DNA of 64,000 nucleotides, taken from contig NZ_QQAW01000009.1 of assembly GCF_003350405.1 (NCBI RefSeq), forward strand, positions 1 through 64,000. Direction: 5' to 3'. A program made the translations under genes and the position numbers. Below the pieces are notes generated by a model. The model ran no database searches, was not told where the DNA came from, and was given only the letters and a program-made list of their open reading frames with translations. The DNA comes from Gluconacetobacter liquefaciens. Its GTDB lineage: Bacteria > Pseudomonadota > Alphaproteobacteria > Acetobacterales > Acetobacteraceae. Below are positions 1 to 8,273 of the stretch, piece by piece (the stretch's first letter is position 1; every line of letters begins with the position of its first letter).

Positions 1-89
1 GGGCAGAAATTACCCTCATATAGGTAAACCTGCCCAAGTCGGCATACGCCGCCTCAGGGTTTCAGACCGTTCTATGACTTTTCAAACAG
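1..89. other. Non-coding junction next to the truncated polymerase, possible mobile-element edge
   Basis: These bases follow the premature stop of the polymerase gene and show no continuation of that protein in any frame. Bases 1-35 can fold into an imperfect hairpin: GGGCAG pairs with CTGCCC, and TTACC with GGTAA inside it. The loss of homology directly after the SRSK motif suggests an inserted or recombined segment such as an insertion-sequence end. No transposase is visible because the window starts here, so this is inference only. Confidence 0.25.
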
Positions 90-734
90 TCACTTAGAGC
101 GACTTGCGAGAAGAAGCGCCAGCAGAAGGGTGTTTCCCCCTAGTGTCAACCAACGCTCCCGGCGGCTGAGGTCGCAAAAGAGCAGCGTTCCCCCTGCCAG
201 AAGGCCATACATCATGATCAGTCCGGTCAGGTTTTTCTGGGGCTGCAAGCCGGCCAGTCCTTCGTCGGTCATGGCAAACCCGGGCATGATTATCCACGTC
301 ACGACGTCGGCGCACGCAGTGATTACACAGCTCAGAAAAATGAAACGAATCAGAAGTAGCCTGTCACGTATGGAGCAAGTCAATGTTGCCACAAGGATAA
401 TCTGCACCCATGCAAGCAGGACCCGGCGTTTCGAAGCGTCTGGATCGAGTGCCCAGAATGTGCTGAACGAAAAATAGATAAACAAGGCGATAAGGGGCCA
501 GGCCGCCTTGAGCGTGTCCTGGAGTTTGGGCCATCGGACCCTGATTAGGGGAAAGGCCCCGGCCAGAAGAGCCAGCCAGATGAAACGATTGATGGGATTG
601 ACGGAATCCGTATCGCTGACCGTCAGGGCGTCGCGATGAAAATTGGGCGTGCCTATCGCCGAATACAGTAGCGTGAGCAGGAGAACCCAAGCAGAGAGGC
701 GATAGACCCAGCTTGGTTCCTTGTATGTTTCCAT
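90..734 (-). pseudogene. Wzy / O-antigen ligase-family polysaccharide polymerase, C-terminally truncated
   Basis: Proteins of this family (ExoQ/Wzy/WaaL-like) are inner-membrane enzymes that join lipid-linked repeat units in the periplasm. The 214-residue product has several hydrophobic segments, a QPQKNLTG motif at residues 164-171 matching the family's conserved KN..G region, and ends in LLASRSK followed at once by TGA. In relatives the SRSK(T) motif lies near mid-protein and the whole is usually about 400 residues or more, so roughly half, including the large periplasmic loop, is missing. The start is supported by an AGGA-type ribosome site. It is read away from the neighbouring epimerase gene. 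A functional short form cannot be excluded, but a broken gene is likelier. Confidence 0.6.
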
Positions 735-1036
735 GCGTATTCCTGCTACTGCAACAGCACAGGAGGGAAGACACTCCTGCGCCGTGCTTCTTTATCTCGT
801 CGCCCTCGTCAAGTCATGAACGTCCTGAGCCTCATGGAACGTCAGACTGTCGTTAATCAGGCCGATCTGCATGATCTATCCATTCCGCACCGTTTTTCCC
901 AGACCTGTCTGCACGTATGCCCGGCCGATCAACACATGTTATGCTAGCAGGCGGCGCCTCTCTGGAATTGCAGCTTCTCTCTGAATTTCTATAGCTGCCA
1001 TCACATGACGGTAGAAGTGCCCAGGAGGCTATTTTC
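735..1036. other. Divergent intergenic region between polymerase and epimerase genes
   Basis: About 300 bases separate two genes read away from each other, so promoters for both should lie here, but I see no convincing -35/-10 pair. A small hairpin (CAGGAG at 760-765 with CTCCTG at 774-779) lies just upstream of the minus-strand gene. An AGGAGG ribosome site at 1023-1028 serves the plus-strand gene. No coding sequence is supported. Confidence 0.5.
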
Positions 1037-1990
1037 GTGAAAGTACTCGTAACGGGAAGCAATGGCTTTCTTGGAAAAGCCGTTGTGAAGTTTTTGACTG
1101 GCCGGCTAGACATGCAGGTTCTGGCCACTGCGCGCCAGACAAATGATAGCACAGTAAGACTGGATGTTACAGAGGATGCGGCGATGCAGGCCCGTATTCT
1201 GTACGATGTCGGCAGCGTGGTGCACTGCGCTGTGGGCGGTGCGGACGTGGTGATAGCTGGCACGCGGAAGCTGCTTGAAGCCTGCTGCATTGCGGGTGTC
1301 AGGCGTGTCGTGCTGATCAGTTCGGTTTCAGTTTATGGTGGGGCCGATGGGAGCGTTTCGGAAGCGACGCCTCGTATCAAGGGGACGTGGTCGAACTATG
1401 CCTCCTGGAAAGCCATGGCAGAGGAGGTGGCTGAAGGTTTTCCCGCGCTGGAAATCGTTATCTTGCGACCGACCATTATTTATGGTCCCAACAGCCCTCT
1501 CTGGGTAACGGATCTGGAGCGCCGCATTCGTAGCGGATACTGGGGCAATTTCGGTAGCGCGGCTGCTGGATCGTGTAATCTCGTGCATGTGGATGACGTT
1601 GCATCCGCGGTCGAGGCTGCCCTTGTCGTTCGCGCGGCGGCGGGACATGTTTTCAACATCAATGGTCCGGATTGCATCAGTTGGAACGACTGGTTCCAGA
1701 GAGTGGCGAACCTGATCGGATATGGACCGTTGCGGCATATCACGCTGCCTGTTCTCTATGGACGTGTTTTGGTCGCGCTTCCTTTCAAGTTGATCAGGAA
1801 GCTATTGAGAACGGACAGGTTTGCCTGGGTCCGTGGTGCCCCTGCAATCAGTGAACTTGCCCTGTTCAAGCGGACGGTCTTTTATCGGACAGACAAGGCG
1901 AAAGAGATTATGAACTGGTCCGCGCGGATAACGCTGGAAGATGGTCTTGCGACCATCGGGCAATCCAAGGCAAAGGTGGCGCGTACGTGA
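1037..1990 (+). CDS. NAD-dependent epimerase/dehydratase (extended SDR), exopolysaccharide locus
   Basis: This 317-residue cytosolic enzyme of the extended short-chain dehydrogenase family probably modifies a nucleotide sugar for the polysaccharide. The N-terminal Rossmann motif GSNGFLG is at residues 7-13, the catalytic Ser region (ISSVSVYGG) at about 94-102, and the YxxxK pair at Y121/K125. A long C-terminal substrate-binding part follows. Translation starts at GTG, eight bases after a strong AGGAGG site. Its stop overlaps the start of the following glycosyltransferase, so the two are co-translated. The exact substrate (4-epimerase, dehydratase or reductase) cannot be told from sequence. 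Confidence 0.8.
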   Translation: MKVLVTGSNGFLGKAVVKFLTGRLDMQVLATARQTNDSTVRLDVTEDAAMQARILYDVGSVVHCAVGGADVVIAGTRKLLEACCIAGVRRVVLISSVSVYGGADGSVSEATPRIKGTWSNYASWKAMAEEVAEGFPALEIVILRPTIIYGPNSPLWVTDLERRIRSGYWGNFGSAAAGSCNLVHVDDVASAVEAALVVRAAAGHVFNINGPDCISWNDWFQRVANLIGYGPLRHITLPVLYGRVLVALPFKLIRKLLRTDRFAWVRGAPAISELALFKRTVFYRTDKAKEIMNWSARITLEDGLATIGQSKAKVART

Positions 1991-2964
1991 TGAAAACGCC
2001 GCTTATTTCTATTGTCATCTGCACCTTCAATCGTCCCGAATCTCTGACGCGGCTGATTGATATGTGCATCGACCATGCGAGCCCGAAGGGTTTGGGCTTT
2101 GAAATCGTGATCGCCGACAATAGCCCCTCCGGTTATGGAAATGACATCGTGAAGCGCTATGAAGGACAGCTTGTGCCTGTCCGATATGTTAGCGCACAGC
2201 CGGCCAATATTTCGATTGCGCGCAATCGGGGAATAGCGACGGCAAAGGCTGATATTATTGCGTTTCTGGATGATGATGTTACGATCGAAGCTGGTTGGCT
2301 GGATCAGATGTATGCTACGCTGGAAGCCAGCGGCGCTGATTGCGCGCTCTCTGCCGTATCTGTTCGCCCGGCTGAGAAACCACCTGTCTGGGACGAAGAA
2401 TGCCGGCAGTTCGTACGGTCTTGGCCAATGCCGGACGGTACACTCATTCCGCTTGGGCTGGGCGGCGGGGCCCCGGTGACCGTGTCCACGAATGCTTCGA
2501 TATGGAAGCGGCAGAGATGCTTCAGAGGCGCGGCGCCCTTTGATCCGACATTCGGGAAGTCGGGTGGCGAAGATCTGGACCTCTTTCTTCGACTTCGAAG
2601 AGAGGGTCTGCGCATTGCTTGGTGTGGGTCAGCCGTCGTTTTTGAATGGGTCCCCGCCAATCGCATGCGCTTTCGCTATCTATTTCTGCGTGCATTTAGC
2701 GGCGGGCAGGTTTTTGCCGCCGCTGTGATTCATAACACCGATCATGCGGGGGGGGCGGCATTACGACTCATGCTGCGCGGCCTGATGCAATGCGTCGGCG
2801 GATCCTTATTGTTGCTGTTTCATGTTGTGCCCTATGTCATGCGCGGTACACGCCTGACGCCGGCCTTGGCCGCGTTGCTGCTTAAAATGGCTGGGGCAGT
2901 GGGAAAATGCTTCTGGTTTTACAAAATTCCGCTCTACCCGATCGAAGCTGCCAGCCAGCGCTGA
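1990..2964 (+). CDS. Family 2 glycosyltransferase
   Basis: This GT-A fold glycosyltransferase would add one sugar to the lipid-linked repeat unit at the cytosolic face. The N-terminus shows the family start pattern (SIVICTFNRPESL), and an acidic DDDV motif lies at about residues 94-97 for metal and nucleotide-sugar binding. A GGEDLDLFLRLRREG stretch near residue 195 matches the usual ED..L acceptor region. The C-terminus is hydrophobic (about 250-310) and may anchor the protein to the membrane. ATG at 1990 overlaps the preceding stop; a GTG one codon earlier is also possible. The sugar donor is not predictable. Confidence 0.85.
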   Translation: MKTPLISIVICTFNRPESLTRLIDMCIDHASPKGLGFEIVIADNSPSGYGNDIVKRYEGQLVPVRYVSAQPANISIARNRGIATAKADIIAFLDDDVTIEAGWLDQMYATLEASGADCALSAVSVRPAEKPPVWDEECRQFVRSWPMPDGTLIPLGLGGGAPVTVSTNASIWKRQRCFRGAAPFDPTFGKSGGEDLDLFLRLRREGLRIAWCGSAVVFEWVPANRMRFRYLFLRAFSGGQVFAAAVIHNTDHAGGAALRLMLRGLMQCVGGSLLLLFHVVPYVMRGTRLTPALAALLLKMAGAVGKCFWFYKIPLYPIEAASQR

Positions 2965-3155
2965 AACTGCCTGCTGCATGTCATCCGTATGGAGCCATGA
3001 AAGGGCAGAACACAGAGCGTGACAGTGAGGGCGAACAATATGTTGGAGGCCTTTTGAAAACCGTCCTGACGAGCGAGAGCAGGGGAGGAGCACGCTCGGC
3101 GAGAATTTTTGAACGCATGAAAGGCGCGTCGGATCGCCGGGAATGTGTGTTTGCT

Positions 3156-4202
3156 TCAGAACTTCTGCCGTATTCTCCGGAGCGGTTTTTCGACAAAGTA
3201 GAAAATGAGTGCGGCCCATACCGAAGATAGAAACAAAACGAGCAATGCAAAAATGACCTTATGTGATGGAGCTAAGTTGTGTGATTCGAGTGCAAGGATA
3301 ATGACATAATGAATGAGATATATATTGTAAGACCATACACCTATCATGCGTGATATCATCCAGTTGAGTGGACGGAAGATCGCCAGATCCGGCATCGTTA
3401 CCGAAAAATGAAACAAAGGGAGAAGAGCTAACCCTTGGATTGTGTATCTCCATGTTGATCTAAAAGTGTAGTCTTGGAAAATAAAAGTAAAAATTAAAAC
3501 AAAAATTGAACTAAGTATTATAAAATAGATAGATATTGGTTCTATATTTTCCTCCACTGTATATTTTTTTTGAAAAATCGCGAGAAGGCATCCAAATATC
3601 AAACTATCGAACCGCGTATCCGTCAGTGTGTAAATAGCCCATTCTGTATCATGCAGAAAAAATAATCTAATATATCTCCACATGGGCAGAAGGGCGGCCA
3701 ATCCTGCAATCTGTATAATACTGATTCGATTTTTCATAAATAAAATAAAGATGGTCGGCCAAATTAGGTAAAAATGTTCTTCTACCGATAAAGACCACAA
3801 GACGCCAAGACCATCTATAGGATGGGCATTTCCGTATATCGAGAAATAGTTGAAGAAGAAAAAAAGTTGACTGCACAAGGTTAATGGATCGATGGCGCCT
3901 TGCGCAGCGCCGAATAGAACGAGAATGATCGCTGCGGACATGCTCAAAAGCAAAGAAGGAGTCAACCGGAAGGCTCTGTGGATATAGAAATTTCTTAGCG
4001 AAATAGTTCCGTTCTTCTCATGTTCCCTGAACATGCGCGTGGTTATGATGAATCCTGACAGGAAAAAGAAAATCGTAACGCCAAAACCGCCGGGTATGAG
4101 TTTGGACACCCCTGCGTGGCTGAATAAGACGATGATGACGGAAATGGCTCTTATTCCGTCCAGTGATGGAATGTAAGAAAATTTCGTTGGGTTTCCTAGC
4201 AT
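3156..4202 (-). CDS. Acyltransferase 3 family membrane protein (OafA/GumF-like)
   Basis: Members of this family are multi-pass membrane enzymes that put acetyl or similar groups on exported sugars. The 348-residue product begins with the family signature SLDGIRAISVIIVLFSHAG, with the catalytic His at residue 29, followed by about ten hydrophobic segments. Length fits a single acyltransferase-3 domain without a periplasmic SGNH extension. The gene is clearly richer in A and T than the core genes, which suggests transfer. It lies downstream of the wzc-like minus-strand genes but after a 369-base gap, and converges with the GT2 gene across 191 bases that show no supportable gene. Confidence 0.85.
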   Translation of the reverse strand: MLGNPTKFSYIPSLDGIRAISVIIVLFSHAGVSKLIPGGFGVTIFFFLSGFIITTRMFREHEKNGTISLRNFYIHRAFRLTPSLLLSMSAAIILVLFGAAQGAIDPLTLCSQLFFFFNYFSIYGNAHPIDGLGVLWSLSVEEHFYLIWPTIFILFMKNRISIIQIAGLAALLPMWRYIRLFFLHDTEWAIYTLTDTRFDSLIFGCLLAIFQKKYTVEENIEPISIYFIILSSIFVLIFTFIFQDYTFRSTWRYTIQGLALLPLFHFSVTMPDLAIFRPLNWMISRMIGVWSYNIYLIHYVIILALESHNLAPSHKVIFALLVLFLSSVWAALIFYFVEKPLRRIRQKF

Positions 4203-4571
4203 GAATGCACGCTGTGTCCGTCATGATGGTGCGGAAGGCTCGATTCTCGACAGGACGTCATGGTGATCGGGCTGCGATGGCGTGCACTCTAATGGCGCAA
4301 CTATGGCGCAGCCTGAGCAACTCTTCTAGGGGGAAGTACAGGAGGCAGGGAAACAGGGTGACGCTTTCATGGGGTGATAGAGGGGGCGGGAAGTCGTCAT
4401 CCCGAGAGATGCTCCTTTGGCTGCCGCGCAAGGATCGCTTTCCGGATGGCCGTCGCCTGGACAGGCTCGCCTCGCAGTTAAACAGGCAATGGCGCATTAT
4501 GCCACCCGGCCTCATCCAGCGTTTCTGTTTGGGGCCGCGGGCAGGGGATCAGCCGACAATGTGCAGCGATC
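4203..4571. other. 369-base gap between acyltransferase and PAP2 genes
   Basis: The gap lies between two minus-strand genes. A stop-free plus-strand stretch crosses it and runs into the PAP2 gene, but its translation is rich in Arg, Trp and Gly, looks like no known family and lacks a good ribosome site, so I do not call it. No hairpin with a T run, repeat or RNA gene was recognised. It may hold a promoter for the acyltransferase gene. Confidence 0.4.
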
Positions 4572-5159
4572 TTATAAATCCGGTGACCATGCGGAAAACT
4601 GGGATTGAAGAAACGTTTCAGTATGAGAATGCTCGCCGTAAAAAGACACAATGATGATCAACATGATCGCAAGTGTTGGAATGATCAATCGGGAGGGCAT
4701 GGGAATGAGCACGCGGCTGGATGCCAAGGCGACGGAAACGCCGAGGGCACCGCCTAATGCGACTTCGGCAGGTGTGTGTATATGGAGTATGAGGCGCGTA
4801 TAGGACAATGTACAGGCAACCAGGACCGGAACCGGCAAGTAGGCAAGTAGGTTCATCCTCTTGCGAAAAAGCAGAAAATTCAGGAGACTGCCATAAATCG
4901 CGCTGCCGGCCGAAACATGGCCACTGACGCTGAGTGCCCGAGCGGAGTTGTCAAAAAGATACGCCCATTCCAGGCCCATGAGCTTGGCCAACATCAATAT
5001 GGCAAGCGCTGTGCCTGACAGCGCTCCCCAGATGATGGCACCACGCATCCATCCGAAGGCTGCAAATAGAACAATAGACACGGCGAAAATCGGAAGCAGG
5101 ACGGCCCCGTCCCCGAAATCGGTAATGGCGTGCTCTACGCTTGTTGAATAAAAAATCAT
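4572..5159 (-). CDS. PAP2-family membrane phosphatase
   Basis: PAP2 phosphatases remove phosphate from lipid phosphates such as undecaprenyl diphosphate, which would recycle the carrier used for polysaccharide assembly. The 195-residue protein has about six hydrophobic segments and recognisable motifs: SVSGH at residues 77-81 (usual PSGH) and TR-x5-H-x3-E at 121-132 (usual SR-x5-H-x3-D). The final acid is Glu in place of Asp and the first motif is weak (K59 and R74 are candidates). Its ATG overlaps the stop of the CpsD-like ATPase gene by four bases, so it is translationally coupled to the chain-length machinery. That coupling supports a dedicated polysaccharide role. Confidence 0.75.
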   Translation of the reverse strand: MIFYSTSVEHAITDFGDGAVLLPIFAVSIVLFAAFGWMRGAIIWGALSGTALAILMLAKLMGLEWAYLFDNSARALSVSGHVSAGSAIYGSLLNFLLFRKRMNLLAYLPVPVLVACTLSYTRLILHIHTPAEVALGGALGVSVALASSRVLIPMPSRLIIPTLAIMLIIIVSFYGEHSHTETFLQSQFSAWSPDL

Positions 5160-5827
5160 ATCGGAAGATTATAAAGAATATCTGGGATATGAGAGCGGCG
5201 CTTATTTAATATCGCGCCGATTATGTTGCCTCGCGACTCCTGTATTCTGTGGATAAGGTCTTTTGCGTCGCTCTTATTCGTTTCTTCTGCGCCGATTATA
5301 ATAATGGAGGCGTCAACGTGCGAAGAGAGTGCCACCCCAAGATATGATTTTCTAAGAGGCGGTGCGTCGATCAGGATCAGTTCGAAATAGGGTCGCCAAG
5401 CCTGAAGCAGTTCGATCCAGTCAGCAGGATGCTTCTGCTGGTCCGCTATGGCTGCAGCAAAAGTCAGCGTCGAATCTCTGACCATGCGGAGTCTCACCCA
5501 GTCTGCTGAGGGCAGTTCGGCGCCGGGGGGGAGCAGGGCGGAAGGCGACAGCTGATATTTCCGTGCCAGATCGTCGTCAGTGGCGATGGCGGATTCGTCG
5601 AGCGATATGAGAAGTGTCGGAATTCCCATCTCACCGCCAGCGACGGTTGCGAATTCACGTGCAATGCTGCTGGTGCCGATCCCGGCTTGGGTAGCGATAA
5701 ACTGTAGAATTGTTGCGTGATTTTTTTTGCGCGGCACCATATAAAGAAGCCGCTTTATTTCATTTGCCGAAACCAGATACGCATGAAGGCCGTTTGTCTT
5801 GTCGGCCGCGGTAGGTATGTCGCTCAC
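5156..5827 (-). CDS. CpsD/Wzc-C-like exopolysaccharide ATPase with degenerate P-loop
   Basis: The 223-residue protein resembles the cytosolic ATPase/tyrosine kinase partner of Wzz-type chain-length proteins. Where a P-loop with Lys is expected it has TQAGIGTSSIA (residues 46-56), so the nucleotide-binding Lys is absent. A Walker A'-like strand (LLISLDES, about 72-79) and a Walker B strand (ELILIDAPP, 149-157, D154) remain. There is no C-terminal tyrosine cluster. It sits between the wzc-like gene (six-base gap) and the PAP2 gene (four-base overlap). It is therefore likely a structural or regulatory partner of the polymerase complex and not an active kinase, although some P-loop-like families tolerate such changes. 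Confidence 0.7.
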   Translation of the reverse strand: MSDIPTAADKTNGLHAYLVSANEIKRLLYMVPRKKNHATILQFIATQAGIGTSSIAREFATVAGGEMGIPTLLISLDESAIATDDDLARKYQLSPSALLPPGAELPSADWVRLRMVRDSTLTFAAAIADQQKHPADWIELLQAWRPYFELILIDAPPLRKSYLGVALSSHVDASIIIIGAEETNKSDAKDLIHRIQESRGNIIGAILNKRRSHIPDILYNLPI

Positions 5828-5833
5828 TATGCG

Positions 5834-7303
5834 TTACTTCTTATATACGGGAATAGATAGCAGAACGGGTAAGTGAAGGCCATGTTCGACGTCGCGAACA
5901 GTGACGAATATTTTCTGGGTAGAAACGAGAAAGGCCAAGGTACCGACAGCAGCGATCATGCCAAGCAGCAGGCCGGTCGCCAGGATCGGCAACCGCAGCG
6001 TTGAGCCGTGCATGGACGCATTCGGGGGGTGGACGACACGGATATTGGCGCTTGCCAATTGAGCCAAGGACGAGCCTATCGTCGAAGCCTCGACGTTGTT
6101 TTCGAGCGTCCGGTAGCTTTCGGTCAACGAATCTCGGGTCGTTTGCAAATTTCGATATTGACCCGACAGATTGGTGAGTTCGACCAGGCGTCTCTGAAGG
6201 GCGCTTTTTTCGGCATCGATTGCAACGCGCTTGGCACGGAGACCCGCCATCCGCGACGTCAGCAGAATTCTCTGCTGATTCAGTTCATCGTAGACATTAT
6301 TGATGCCGCTGCGCTTTACATTCACTTCACGGGGGGCGGCATGCTCGATCTGCTGTTTGATATCGTTGATCTGATGTTGGATATCGACGACTAGGGGAAA
6401 TGTGTCTTGGTAGCGCTGCCGGGCATCAGCCAACTGGATCTGCAGGCGCGCCAAACGGTCCTGCATCGTCTTGCGAGATTGCCCGACATCTGTTTCGGAA
6501 TATAGCTCGATTCGTGACGGAGTCGATGACAATGTGCTTTCTAGACTTTTGATCTGGGCATCGAGATTGTCTGTTTCACTGATGATGTTCGTCTGCTCGT
6601 CGGACAGTTCGCCGGTACGGCGTAGGATGATGGATGTCTGCTGCGGCAGATCACTGATATTATGGGCCACGCTGAAGGCAACGAGCTTGTCTTCGGCTGC
6701 GTTCAGCCGGGCCGCCATCTGAGCCACCAATTTGGCGGGGCCGCTGTCCCGGTTTGCTGTGAAGATCTGGCCGTGATAAATAATATAGTCGTGGATAATG
6801 GTATCGAGCGTATCCAGAGCTATCTGACGCTTCTGGTTACGAAGCGACAGTTCCAGAATATTGGACTGCGGGATGGCATCGACACGCAAATCCCGCAGAA
6901 GGCGACTGGCCGCCTGCTGTTCCCCCTGTCGGGTCGACGGGAGATCCGGATAAAGGCGCCGGACCCCCACGTCCTGGATTACCTGTTCAGCCAGTGCTGG
7001 ACTTTGGAGAATTTCCAATTCGCCCTGAATGATCTGATTGCGATCCATAGCGACGTCGCCGCCAGTTTCCTGCCCGAGCGGATGGAAGACATATTCCCCG
7101 CCATAAAGGATCAGCAGTCGCGCCTGGGCCGTGTAGATCCGGTGCGCGGTGACGGTGGCCATGATGCTGAGCACGACCGGAATCAATGCGGCAATCAGAA
7201 TGCTTCTTTTATAATAAAAAACTGCTGCCAAGATATCGCGCAACGAATGTTGCGCATACGACATGGACCTGCTGGTCAGGCGAAGCTGGAAGGGTTCCTT
7301 CAT
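5834..7303 (-). CDS. Polysaccharide co-polymerase / chain-length determinant (Wzc/GumC type)
   Basis: This inner-membrane protein controls chain length and links the inner-membrane polymerase to the outer-membrane export pore. The 489-residue product has an N-terminal membrane segment at about residues 34-57, a long periplasmic domain with predicted coiled coil (about 180-420), and a second membrane segment near 435-465. It has no kinase domain; that part is the separate ATPase gene downstream, as in other split systems. It diverges from the wza-like gene, with 173 bases between them that should hold both promoters. It is the first gene of the minus-strand unit wzc-cpsD-PAP2. Confidence 0.85.
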   Translation of the reverse strand: MKEPFQLRLTSRSMSYAQHSLRDILAAVFYYKRSILIAALIPVVLSIMATVTAHRIYTAQARLLILYGGEYVFHPLGQETGGDVAMDRNQIIQGELEILQSPALAEQVIQDVGVRRLYPDLPSTRQGEQQAASRLLRDLRVDAIPQSNILELSLRNQKRQIALDTLDTIIHDYIIYHGQIFTANRDSGPAKLVAQMAARLNAAEDKLVAFSVAHNISDLPQQTSIILRRTGELSDEQTNIISETDNLDAQIKSLESTLSSTPSRIELYSETDVGQSRKTMQDRLARLQIQLADARQRYQDTFPLVVDIQHQINDIKQQIEHAAPREVNVKRSGINNVYDELNQQRILLTSRMAGLRAKRVAIDAEKSALQRRLVELTNLSGQYRNLQTTRDSLTESYRTLENNVEASTIGSSLAQLASANIRVVHPPNASMHGSTLRLPILATGLLLGMIAAVGTLAFLVSTQKIFVTVRDVEHGLHLPVLLSIPVYKK

Positions 7304-7476
7304 GATAAGTTCAGACCGCCAACACTGTCGTCATATACTGCGTGCTACCATGAATGGCGACCAGTGTGAAATGCGAAACTTCGCGCGATACGCTTCGTAT
7401 CGCATCAGGCTGATTGCTCTGCCCCCCGGAAAGCTTTATTGAGAAAGCAACCTTGGTCTGAAGGAACAAGCTGGCT

Positions 7477-8190
7477 GTGACATTCTTGCGCAGGTTGTTA
7501 GTCACGTTGTTTGCCGTATGCATCACGGGCTGTGTCCAGCATCTTGATCCCCAACCTCATGGCGCACGTAATTTCGTTCCCTGGACGAATGAGCCTGTTC
7601 CTTACCGGCTTTCTCCGGGGGACACGCTGGCAATTCAATATACTCTTAACCCAGAGTTGAACGAAAATGAACTGTCAATCGCGCCCGACGGCACGATCAC
7701 GGCTCCGCTGTTGGGAACGATCATGGCGGCTGGGCTGTCTGTTGCGACGCTGAAGAGCAACATGCAGCAAAGATACGTTGCTTACCTGCGGCAGCCCGAG
7801 TTCGACATAGTCGTGCGTAGTTACGTGGGTGCGCAGATATACGTGGGGGGCGAGGTCAAAACACAGGGGGTCTATCCGCTCAAGGGTGTCATGGATGCCA
7901 TGCAGGCGGTTGTTACTGCAGGTGGTCCCATCGATTCGGCCAAATTGTCTCAGGCCGTCCTGATCCGCCACCGCGCCGACGGGCGCCCAATGATGCGGAC
8001 AATCGATCTGCGACATTACATGAACACGGCCGATATGAGTGATCACGTCATGCTTCAACCTGGTGATCTGGTCTTTGTACCCAAAACTGCAATTGCGTCA
8101 TTCGACATCTTCATCGACCAGTATTTGGACAAGGCCATACCGTTTAATAAGACATTGAATTACAATATGGGGTCGAGCGTTTTCTATTAA
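7477..8190 (+). CDS. Polysaccharide export outer-membrane lipoprotein (Wza/GumB type)
   Basis: The product forms the outer-membrane export channel for the polysaccharide. An N-terminal signal ends in the lipobox ITGC (Cys19), indicating a lipoprotein. The Poly_export domain covers about residues 42-115 (SPGDTLAIQY at its start) and one SLBB-type domain about 118-175 (VGGEVKTQGVYPLKG). At 237 residues it is much shorter than E. coli Wza and close to GumB, with no long C-terminal amphipathic domain beyond a short tail. GTG start, with AAGGAAC nine bases upstream. It is divergent from its partner, the wzc-like gene. Confidence 0.88.
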   Translation: MTFLRRLLVTLFAVCITGCVQHLDPQPHGARNFVPWTNEPVPYRLSPGDTLAIQYTLNPELNENELSIAPDGTITAPLLGTIMAAGLSVATLKSNMQQRYVAYLRQPEFDIVVRSYVGAQIYVGGEVKTQGVYPLKGVMDAMQAVVTAGGPIDSAKLSQAVLIRHRADGRPMMRTIDLRHYMNTADMSDHVMLQPGDLVFVPKTAIASFDIFIDQYLDKAIPFNKTLNYNMGSSVFY

Positions 8191-8205
8191 TTTGGTTTTT
8201 TTCAT

Positions 8206-8230
8206 CGCTCCCTCGAAGAAGGGGGCGTTT
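8206..8230 (+). terminator. Hairpin after the wza-like gene, weak terminator
   Basis: CGCTCCCT at 8206-8213 pairs with AGGGGGCG at 8220-8227 (one G-T pair) around a short loop, followed by TTT. It is 16 bases past the wza-like stop. The short T run makes it a weak candidate for an intrinsic terminator. Confidence 0.4.
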
Positions 8231-8273
8231 ATGGTAATGGTTGGTGTCGGAAGTGTTGGACTGGGAATGGATA

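Noticed and set aside
280-300. TTATCCACG resembling a DnaA box
   Set aside because: Single site within the polymerase coding region, far from any other replication signal; chance match.
2745-2760. Eight-G tract in the GT2 gene, checked for a frameshift
   Set aside because: Frame is open and the hydrophobic C-terminus continues normally.
2907-3230. 107-residue open frame overlapping the GT2 and acyltransferase genes
   Set aside because: Overlaps both neighbours' ends, has no motif or signal peptide and no clear ribosome site.
4205-4654. 149-residue open frame on the plus strand
   Set aside because: No ribosome site, no similarity that I recognise, unusual composition, and it overlaps the PAP2 gene.
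5515-5545. G tract in the CpsD-like gene, checked for a frameshift
   Set aside because: The reading frame continues across it without loss of homology.
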